Positions 1 to 5,284 of a stretch of DNA of 5,284 nucleotides are shown in pieces. How positions within the stretch are numbered: position 1 is the first letter of the stretch; every line of letters begins with the position of its first letter. The notes beneath the pieces are model-generated. The model worked only from the letters and a program-made list of their open reading frames with translations. It ran no database searches and was not told the DNA's origin. Location of the stretch: contig LRSK01000161.1 in the NCBI GenBank assembly GCA_001563325.1, positions 1 through 5,284 on the forward strand. Direction: 5' to 3'. A program made the translations under genes and the position numbers. The DNA is from Candidatus Thorarchaeota archaeon SMTZ1-83 (GTDB lineage: Archaea; Asgardarchaeota; Thorarchaeia; Thorarchaeales; Thorarchaeaceae).

Positions 1-1
1 C

Positions 2-1525
2 GACGATAGGAAGGGAGGCTTTGGAAGTGCTCCCAAGTTCCCGAGCCCTCACAATCTGATGTTCCTCCTCAGGTACTGGAAGAGGACAGGCGATGATTGG
101 GCGCTTCATATGGTCGAAAGGACTCTTCGAGCAATGAGAGATGGCGGCATCTTTGACCACATAGGATACGGTTTCCACAGATACTCGACTGACGCGAATT
201 GGCTGTTGCCACATTTCGAGAAGATGCTGTACGACCAAGCCTTGCTGCTTTTTGCGTACCTAGAAGCATTTGAGGCAACGAGGAAGCCAGAGTATGCACG
301 GGTCTGTACTGAGATAATCGAGTATGTTCTGCGAGACATGACAAGCAAGGATGGTGCCTTCTTTTCTGCCGAAGATGCTGATAGTGAAGGCGTTGAAGGG
401 AAGTTCTACGTGTGGTCAAGCAAAGAGATCGAGGATGCTCTCTCCAAGAAGGAAGCGGCTGCTTTCCGTAAGATGTACAATATCAGGCCGGAGGGGAACT
501 TTCGAGAAGAGGCCACCGGCGAGGAAACAAAACAGAATATCCCTCACGTAACTCGGACAACAGATGACCTAGCAGAGGAGATGGGAGAAGACAAAGAAAC
601 CTTGATGCAGACTCTTGAATCTGCTAGACAGAAGCTCTTCTCAGTCAGAGAGAAGAGAATAAGACCGCACCTTGATGATAAGATACTAACAGACTGGAAT
701 GGCCTCTTGATCGCGGCACTGGCCAAGGCCGGAAGAGTTCTTGATAATTCGGACTTCGTTACTGCTGCTGAAAGAGCTACTGAGTTTGTCCGCTCTAGTC
801 TTACAGACGACCAGGGGCGTTTGCTTCACCGATTTCGAGATGGAGAGTCAATAGTGACTGCGTTTCTGGATGACTACGCCTTCTTTGTCTGGGGTCTATT
901 GGAGCTCTATGAATCAACCTTCGACCCGAAGTACCTCGAGATGGCCAGAAACATGACCAACGATCAAATCACCTACTTCTGGGATGAGTCTGGAGGCGCT
1001 TTCTTCTTCACGGCCCATGACTCAGAAGACCTCCTTGTCAGGAAGAAGGAGGCGTACGACGGAGCCATTCCATCAGGGAACTCGGTGTCAATGCTCAATC
1101 TGATTCGCCTTGCCAGACTTCTAGGAGATAACGAGCTTGAAAGCAAGGCCGGCATCATTGGGGAGACTTTCTCTAGCGAGGTTTCCAGAATGCAGACGGC
1201 GTACTCATTCATGCTTGTTGCGTTAGACTACGCCCTAGGTCCCTCCCATGAAATCGTGATAGCCGGGGAAGCAAGTAGTGATTACACTATGGAAATGCTA
1301 AGGTCCCTTAGAGAGAGATTCCTGCCTTCCACAGTGGTGCTCCTCAGGCCAGGCGGAGATGTTTCAAAACAGCTGAACAGTCTTGCTCCATTCTCCAAGT
1401 TCATGGATACCATCAATGATGAAGCAACAGCCCACGTCTGCACGAATCACAACTGCAAACTACCAACCAATAACATTAAACAGATGCTAGAACTCCTTGG
1501 TGAAGAGGAAACGGTAGCTGAGTGA
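2..1525 (+). CDS. YyaL/SSP411-family protein (DUF255, COG1331), 5'-truncated
   Basis: This is the C-terminal part of a YyaL-type protein. The family has an N-terminal thioredoxin-like domain (DUF255) followed by a large alpha/alpha-barrel domain resembling six-hairpin glycosidases; its biochemical activity is not firmly established. The frame is open to the left edge, and codons from position 2 already read the family signature GGFGSAPKFPSPHNL, so the ATG at 59 is internal and the true start lies off-window. About 507 residues are visible; family members are usually near 650-700, so the whole thioredoxin domain is missing here. Counting from the Met at 59, hallmark blocks are GGIFDHIGYGFHRYSTD (29-45), WLLPHFEKMLYDQA (48-61), FFSAEDADSEGVEGKFYVW (101-119), RPHLDDKILTDWNGLLIAAL (202-221), DDYAFFVWGLLELYE (271-285) and DGAIPSGNSV (334-343). 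The C-terminal CTNHNCKLP (461-469) matches the family's paired-cysteine ending. The ORF is intact to its TGA, with no frameshift. It is probably cytoplasmic: no membrane segment is visible. It converges on the peptidase gene with 19 bases between stops. Family assignment is secure; function is not. Confidence 0.93.
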   Translation, partial: DDRKGGFGSAPKFPSPHNLMFLLRYWKRTGDDWALHMVERTLRAMRDGGIFDHIGYGFHRYSTDANWLLPHFEKMLYDQALLLFAYLEAFEATRKPEYARVCTEIIEYVLRDMTSKDGAFFSAEDADSEGVEGKFYVWSSKEIEDALSKKEAAAFRKMYNIRPEGNFREEATGEETKQNIPHVTRTTDDLAEEMGEDKETLMQTLESARQKLFSVREKRIRPHLDDKILTDWNGLLIAALAKAGRVLDNSDFVTAAERATEFVRSSLTDDQGRLLHRFRDGESIVTAFLDDYAFFVWGLLELYESTFDPKYLEMARNMTNDQITYFWDESGGAFFFTAHDSEDLLVRKKEAYDGAIPSGNSVSMLNLIRLARLLGDNELESKAGIIGETFSSEVSRMQTAYSFMLVALDYALGPSHEIVIAGEASSDYTMEMLRSLRERFLPSTVVLLRPGGDVSKQLNSLAPFSKFMDTINDEATAHVCTNHNCKLPTNNIKQMLELLGEEETVAE

Positions 1526-1544
1526 GGGATGATTCTCTACAGTG

Positions 1545-3029
1545 TTATTGGGACGGTGTTCTCCGAATCCAGACTATCGCGGCTACTACCAAGGCACCCA
1601 CTCCGAATGAGGCGACAGCAATCCATGGACCATAGATGACAAACAGGTTATTCGGCCAGATCTCGGCTAAGGCATTCCCTGCTGCAAGCCACGAGTCTGC
1701 GATTCCTAGGAGATGAGTTGTGATTGTGGACAGTTCGTCCTCGTATTGATTCATCACAGACTCTATGTCGCCTGTTGAGTTGAATTCATCAGCCATTGCC
1801 CGAAATGTTGAGGAAACAAACCCATCATAGACAGTCAAGTTCCCGGGGTACAAGAGGGTGTCATTGTCTGCTAGCTCCTCGAAATGAAGGAGAGATGAAG
1901 CGCCCGCTGATACAAAACCTTCCAGGTCGATTTCAGGCATGAGGTCGGGCAGGCGGTACAGTGCAGCTCGGAAAGACAGATACTGAAGAGTGACCTGCGC
2001 CTCGAGACCCAACCCTAAGAACAGAATAAGAGAGGCCTTGAATTCTCGTTCTCCGTCCATTCCGGTAAAGATGTCGAGGTAGTTGGTCAAACCTTGTCGA
2101 GAGTAGTCAGCGCCGAGTGCTCTAAATGCTGCCTCGCCAAAGCTCCATAGCACAACTGTGTCAGGAGATGCTTCGTAGGCCGCAGGTGCACCTAGAATAC
2201 GGTCTCGGACATATGGGCCCAGCAGTGCACTTCTATCAGTTGGTGCGTCGCCGCCAGGCTTGAACAGCATGCTGATGAAGTATCGCCCAGACCACGCATT
2301 GGCGAGGGCTGTGTATGATATGGGTGTGTAGTTACCGCGACCATCCACAGGATAGCCGTATTCGTCACCAAAAGAACCTACTCCAGGATCGATTATGGTT
2401 GCATTTCCTGCCGCATCATCGTAGCCTACCACAAGTATGCCATGACCTCCTCCAGACAGCCCCTGAGCTCGCAAGAAGTCATAATCTCTAGCAGGAAGCC
2501 ACGCAGGGTCCACACTCAGGAGAAGAGGATATCCCTCATCGATCGTAGATCGCATCAAGTCAAAGGCGTCTGCCTCTCCGTCAAGAAGGTGCACGCTAAT
2601 GCCTCGGCCCTCCCATACCTCAACCAGCTGATCAACTCCTGGTGTAGAGATGTCCATGTAGACAGTCATGTTCAGCCCGTACAGATCTGCTGCGAATTGG
2701 CTGGGCTCTGCCTGCATGTAGATAGCTCCAGGATACATCAGCATCGTGTCATTGTAGTTCAAGTAAGCGAACGAGTATCCCACGCTTGTGACGGCCAGAA
2801 TGTCGTGAAGGTCAAGTGGCACACCAGCGGACTGAAAGGCAACTGATGTCGCGGCCCATGCGCATAGCCCGTTAACCTCTTGCCAGACATAAGGTACACC
2901 AGCAACGAGCCCTTCTGTTGCAGCAGGCACGTACGAGAATGAGCCAGTATCTGCAGCTGAGGCGCTGCCCGGGCTGACCACGGCAGTAAGCAACAGAATG
3001 ACTGAGATAAGAAGAGCGAGGCGTTTCAT
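1545..3029 (-). CDS. Secreted, C-terminally membrane-anchored C39-like cysteine peptidase
   Basis: The 494-residue product is predicted to be an extracellular, papain-fold cysteine peptidase tethered to the membrane. Residues 1-25 form a Sec-type signal peptide (MKRLALLIS, hydrophobic core, likely cleavage after SASA). A C39-like domain follows (about 40-255): VPYVWQEVNGLCAWAATS (45-62) carries Gln50, the expected oxyanion residue, and Cys56, the candidate nucleophile and only cysteine in the protein. GGGHGILVVGYDD (193-205) supplies His196 and IIDPG (212-216) supplies Asp214. Residues 260-460 match no family I recognise. A single membrane segment (about 466-487) followed by RRTPSQ gives an outside-facing topology. 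N-X-S/T sequons lie at Asn93, 120, 209, 233, 389, 397 and 417. The start is set by the signal peptide; there is no Shine-Dalgarno match before it. The gene lies 99 bases downstream of the transporter and has its own upstream element. A related papain-like fold (for example BtrH N-terminal-like) with another amide-bond activity is an alternative; the substrate is unknown. Confidence 0.75.
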   Translation of the reverse strand: MKRLALLISVILLLTAVVSPGSASAADTGSFSYVPAATEGLVAGVPYVWQEVNGLCAWAATSVAFQSAGVPLDLHDILAVTSVGYSFAYLNYNDTMLMYPGAIYMQAEPSQFAADLYGLNMTVYMDISTPGVDQLVEVWEGRGISVHLLDGEADAFDLMRSTIDEGYPLLLSVDPAWLPARDYDFLRAQGLSGGGHGILVVGYDDAAGNATIIDPGVGSFGDEYGYPVDGRGNYTPISYTALANAWSGRYFISMLFKPGGDAPTDRSALLGPYVRDRILGAPAAYEASPDTVVLWSFGEAAFRALGADYSRQGLTNYLDIFTGMDGEREFKASLILFLGLGLEAQVTLQYLSFRAALYRLPDLMPEIDLEGFVSAGASSLLHFEELADNDTLLYPGNLTVYDGFVSSTFRAMADEFNSTGDIESVMNQYEDELSTITTHLLGIADSWLAAGNALAEIWPNNLFVIYGPWIAVASFGVGALVVAAIVWIRRTPSQ

Positions 3030-3061
3030 GGTGACTTCATATTGGTCTGAGATACGACGGT

Positions 3062-3072
3062 CATAAGGGTGT
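3062..3072 (-). promoter_or_regulatory. Candidate archaeal promoter element (ACACCCTTATG) of the peptidase gene
   Basis: On the coding strand this reads ACACCCTTATG and ends exactly 32 bases before the peptidase ATG. The transporter gene carries ACACCTTTATG at the identical distance, a match of 10 in 11. The distance suits a TATA-like box giving a transcript with a leader of roughly ten bases, consistent with the absent Shine-Dalgarno sequence. It differs from the textbook TTTATATA box, so the promoter role is inferred from position and recurrence. An operator for a shared regulator is the main alternative. Confidence 0.5.
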
Positions 3073-3128
3073 CGTTGTGGCGACTATGTTGCGAAACAGA
3101 ATCAGTGTATCAGCAGCTGCATGACTGT

Positions 3129-4529
3129 CTACAGGCCTTGTGCTTCAAGCTCAAGCTCCTCGACATCTACTCTTGGTTCGATGCTCTTCGTTATCAACAC
3201 AGCAAGGATAATGACATTCAGTATCACCACGGAATAGAGCAATGGAAGACCCTGCCAAGCATCATAGATGAATCCTGCCGGAATTGGACCTGTTGAAATA
3301 AAGAGGAACACCACAACCATTGTCAAGCTCAGCATCTTTCCAAGGTCTGGGCGAGGCAATGATTTCAAGATGTAGGTTCCAAGTATTGAAAACCAGAGGG
3401 TGTCATTGATTGACTTTAACGCAGTCGCGATGAATGCAAGAGAGAACAAGATGCTAAGTCCCGGATATAGGGCATCAAGCCCAGCTAGCCAGTCTCCTGG
3501 AGCTACGTACGGAATCTGTTCAGCTAAGATGAGAAGCCCAACAGCAACTGGCATCACGGCATAGACAGCGATAGTGAGACCCCTCCCACCTCTCTTATCG
3601 AATACTCTTCCAAGAAAGAGAGTCAACGGAACTGAGAACATGAGGGTAACCAGAATCATGAGATTAATCTCACCGATTGTGAACGCCAGGGTCTCGTTGA
3701 CGTAGTACAGACTCGCGAACCTGTAGAAGGCGTCGCTGAAGGCATCTAGGCTGATCACCGCCACAAAGACTGGGAAGACTCTGAGTAGAAGCTTGAGACC
3801 GCGGAGATTCTCTCCGAGAAAGTCTCTTAGGACGTTCCCATGCCGATTTACTCTGTCTGGTTGAGGGAGAGATTTCAGGACTGTCAGTCTAATGGCGGCA
3901 GCAATCAAATAGAGTATTCCTGCGATGAAGAGGAGCAACTGCATAGTTTCGATGAAGCCGGCACCCATTCCCAGTAGGATTGAAACGAGGAAGAGAGGAA
4001 CTAGCCCCCAAGTTGTTCCAAGAGTGAATAGACTGTTGGCAACGCCGCCAAGTCTTCGGTCGACCTGTTCCATGGCATAGGCTTGTCCCGCAATGGCGGT
4101 GAAGGACGATAATCCGAAGACGACCATGGAAACGGCAATGGCAATCATATCGGTTGAAACGGCTAACATCAGGAAGGCAATTCCATTTACTATCATCGTG
4201 ACAGCCGAAAGCTTGCGTCGGTCATAGTTGTCTGCTAGGTATCCAGAAAATGCTGTACCAATCATGTTGACGACGAACATCAGTGAGATGAGAACTCCTA
4301 CCATGACATATGATACGCCGATGTCGCGGAAGTAGAGCGTGAAGTACTGGTTCAACACACCCATGCTGCTATAGATCCATACTGTACCCAAGTAGATGGC
4401 CCAGTTACGATTGCTGAGTACACGCCGAACGGACTGGAACCACGAAAGCTCGGATACGTCCTCATCAGACTCCGGAACTGGCGTTGTTGCTAGTTTTTCC
4501 AATCCCTCTCTATGGTCTGACACACTCAT
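3129..4529 (-). CDS. MFS transporter, 12 transmembrane segments, substrate unknown
   Basis: The 466-residue product is a typical-length major facilitator superfamily secondary transporter of the cytoplasmic membrane. After a polar cytoplasmic N-tail of about 42 residues, hydrophobic segments fit twelve helices (approximately 43-63, 74-95, 107-124, 128-152, 163-188, 196-217, 249-273, 283-306, 316-336, 355-375, 400-421, 427-448). The loop between helices 2 and 3 has MFS motif A, GYLADNYDRRK (96-106), with Asp100 and Arg104-Arg105. The equivalent loop in the second half has the degenerate copy GRVFDKRGGRG (307-317), 211 residues later, as expected for the two-fold MFS repeat. The helix 6-7 loop (218-248) is polar and basic, and the C-tail EPRVDVEELELEAQGL is acidic. 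No subfamily signature identifies the substrate or the direction of transport. The start at 4529 is preceded directly by GGTGA, which is too close to act as a normal ribosome-binding site, and a candidate promoter lies 32 bases upstream. It precedes the peptidase gene on the same strand and diverges from the gene at 4656. Family certain; role unknown. Confidence 0.95.
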   Translation of the reverse strand: MSVSDHREGLEKLATTPVPESDEDVSELSWFQSVRRVLSNRNWAIYLGTVWIYSSMGVLNQYFTLYFRDIGVSYVMVGVLISLMFVVNMIGTAFSGYLADNYDRRKLSAVTMIVNGIAFLMLAVSTDMIAIAVSMVVFGLSSFTAIAGQAYAMEQVDRRLGGVANSLFTLGTTWGLVPLFLVSILLGMGAGFIETMQLLLFIAGILYLIAAAIRLTVLKSLPQPDRVNRHGNVLRDFLGENLRGLKLLLRVFPVFVAVISLDAFSDAFYRFASLYYVNETLAFTIGEINLMILVTLMFSVPLTLFLGRVFDKRGGRGLTIAVYAVMPVAVGLLILAEQIPYVAPGDWLAGLDALYPGLSILFSLAFIATALKSINDTLWFSILGTYILKSLPRPDLGKMLSLTMVVVFLFISTGPIPAGFIYDAWQGLPLLYSVVILNVIILAVLITKSIEPRVDVEELELEAQGL

Positions 4530-4561
4530 TCACCGTTGGAGTCGCGTCGTTCAATTGTGAG

Positions 4562-4572
4562 CATAAAGGTGT
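4562..4572 (-). promoter_or_regulatory. Candidate archaeal promoter element (ACACCTTTATG) of the MFS gene
   Basis: The coding strand reads ACACCTTTATG, ending 32 bases before the transporter ATG. Its CTTTATG core resembles an archaeal TATA box more closely than the copy before the peptidase gene, from which it differs by one base. It lies in the 126-base divergent intergenic region. The role is inferred from the conserved sequence and spacing; the sequence alone does not separate a core promoter from a regulator-binding site. Confidence 0.5.
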
Positions 4573-4608
4573 ATCTCAATAGGCCATCTTCGACATTGAA
4601 CATACACA

Positions 4609-4623
4609 TCGGAAATAGATACT
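4609..4623 (+). promoter_or_regulatory. Weak candidate BRE/TATA promoter for the gene at 4656
   Basis: The sequence TCGGAAATAGATACT combines a purine-rich BRE-like stretch (CGGAAA) with an AT-rich TATA-like stretch (TAGATACT), ending 32 bases before the ATG at 4656, the same distance as the elements of the two - strand genes. The sequence does not match their ACACCYTTATG. Only position and composition support it. Confidence 0.3.
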
Positions 4624-4655
4624 AATTCGAAAATGAACAGCGAAGAGTGAGGAAA

Positions 4656-5284
4656 ATGAGAAGAAGATCGATGGGTATCCTCTTTGTCGTGTTATTGGCT
4701 TCTGCTATAGTTATCGGAGGGTTGTACGTCTTAGCCACCCTAGAGCCAATAGTTGAGTATGATGAATCAGTGGTAGTCTACGAGAGCACGTATTCCGAAG
4801 CTGAGAACATCTCAATCTACTATGATGTTTGCTTCCACAATGCGACCTTCAACGTAATTGATGATCCAGGGTTTATGATCAAGATTGACTACAAACTCGA
4901 GGTCTTGGTCGAGGGAGCGATGGGGAAGAACACCAATCTTCAAGTGACACAGAGTGCATATGGCAGATACGTGACCATTCAGATATTGAAGGAGAATCCC
5001 GCTGACATCTGTGCCTTGAACAAGGGAGATGCAAGGGCAATCGTGAATGTCACAATCAATAGCGCCTACACCATTGATATCGAAGCGTTGGCAGGACACG
5101 GCAATATCAACTTGACTGCCAGCAATGCAAGTTTCGATACGATCTACTTCCATCACGGTCTAAACTGTCCAGGCAACAATGGTATCAACATAACGAACTC
5201 AGTGGTCTACGAGGATTTGAGATGTGAAGTCTCAACAGGCAATTTCTGGGTCAGATTGGAGAACGTGACTGTTGCAGGTTCAGT
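4656..5284 (+). CDS. Membrane-anchored, sequon-rich ectoprotein, possibly DUF4097-like adhesin; 3'-truncated
   Basis: This frame is open from the ATG at 4656 to the right edge: 209 codons with no stop, so the C-terminus is missing. The start MRRRSMGILF places three arginines before a hydrophobic helix (about 7-28) with no clear cleavage site, so a signal anchor with the rest outside is likeliest; a cleaved signal peptide is possible. A second in-frame ATG (4671) would remove the arginines and is less likely. GAGTGAGG just upstream gives a weak, closely spaced ribosome-binding site. The exterior has sequons at Asn51, 62, 131, 152, 157, 178 and 203 and cysteines at 59, 119, 171 and 190. From about residue 148 the chain alternates short beta-strand-like stretches with turns (HGNINLTASNAS, NNGINITNSVV, RCEVSTGNFWVRLENVTV), recalling the repeating strands of DUF4097 putative adhesin domains. 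That assignment is tentative. It diverges from the transporter gene; no functional link is visible. Confidence 0.6.
   Translation, partial: MRRRSMGILFVVLLASAIVIGGLYVLATLEPIVEYDESVVVYESTYSEAENISIYYDVCFHNATFNVIDDPGFMIKIDYKLEVLVEGAMGKNTNLQVTQSAYGRYVTIQILKENPADICALNKGDARAIVNVTINSAYTIDIEALAGHGNINLTASNASFDTIYFHHGLNCPGNNGINITNSVVYEDLRCEVSTGNFWVRLENVTVAGS

Noticed and set aside
1526..1544. A bidirectional terminator between the convergent YyaL-type and peptidase genes.
   Set aside because: The 19 bases hold no stem-loop and no T-rich tract on either strand; if termination occurs nearby, it is not visible as a recognisable signal.
2442..2846. A 134-codon open frame on the + strand.
   Set aside because: It is a shadow of the peptidase gene, covering the opposite strand of its catalytic domain, and has no family resemblance or ribosome-binding site.
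3055..3084. Short inverted repeats (CGAC/GTCG) around the element upstream of the peptidase gene, suggesting an operator.
   Set aside because: The arms are only four bases and are not repeated around the transporter's copy, so they cannot be told from chance.
1545..4529. A bacteriocin export and processing system (C39 peptidase plus transporter).
   Set aside because: The transporter is MFS rather than ABC, the peptidase domain faces outside rather than being fused to an exporter, and no small precursor gene with a double-glycine leader is visible in the window.
4633..4650. A five-codon upstream ORF (MNSEE, then TGA) ending five bases before the ATG at 4656.
   Set aside because: A frame this short is expected by chance; it has no ribosome-binding site and does not share the ATGA overlap of the other two short leaders.
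4812..5156. A 114-codon open frame on the - strand.
   Set aside because: It lies entirely opposite the + strand frame from 4656, which has a start, an anchor helix, sequons and strand periodicity; the - strand product shows no recognisable features.

Overview
The window holds four protein-coding genes, two of them cut by its edges, and no RNA gene, mobile element or repeat array. From left to right they are: the C-terminal three quarters of a YyaL-type (COG1331, SSP411/spermatogenesis-associated protein 20 family) protein on the + strand; a membrane-anchored extracellular C39-like cysteine peptidase on the - strand; a 12-helix major facilitator superfamily (MFS) transporter on the - strand; and, diverging from it, the start of a membrane-anchored ectoprotein on the + strand that runs off the right edge.

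The source is probably an archaeon, possibly an Asgard lineage such as Thorarchaeia. This is inference, not proof. The two surface proteins are rich in N-X-S/T sequons (seven each), which fits archaeal S-layer-type N-glycosylation. The peptidase combines a Sec-type signal peptide with a single C-terminal membrane anchor. Ribosome-binding sites are weak or absent, and candidate promoters lie about 35 bases upstream of the start codons, as expected for archaeal near-leaderless transcripts with a TATA/BRE-like box. Base composition is moderate and looks uniform, with no sign of a recently transferred segment.

Layout: the YyaL-type gene and the peptidase gene converge, with only 19 bases between their stop codons. 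The transporter and the peptidase read in the same direction, transporter first, 99 bases apart. Each of these two has its own copy of a nearly identical 11-base element (ACACCYTTATG on the coding strand) exactly 32 bases before the start codon, so they look like separately promoted but perhaps co-regulated genes rather than a tight operon. The 126-base gap between the transporter and the last gene holds the transporter's copy of the element and a weaker candidate promoter for the gene on the other side.

How the genes work together: three of the four act at or in the membrane, and the peptidase and transporter share the upstream element. No substrate or joint pathway can be read from the sequence. 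I found no convincing new multi-gene system. The best leads are the paired upstream element and the two sequon-rich surface proteins.
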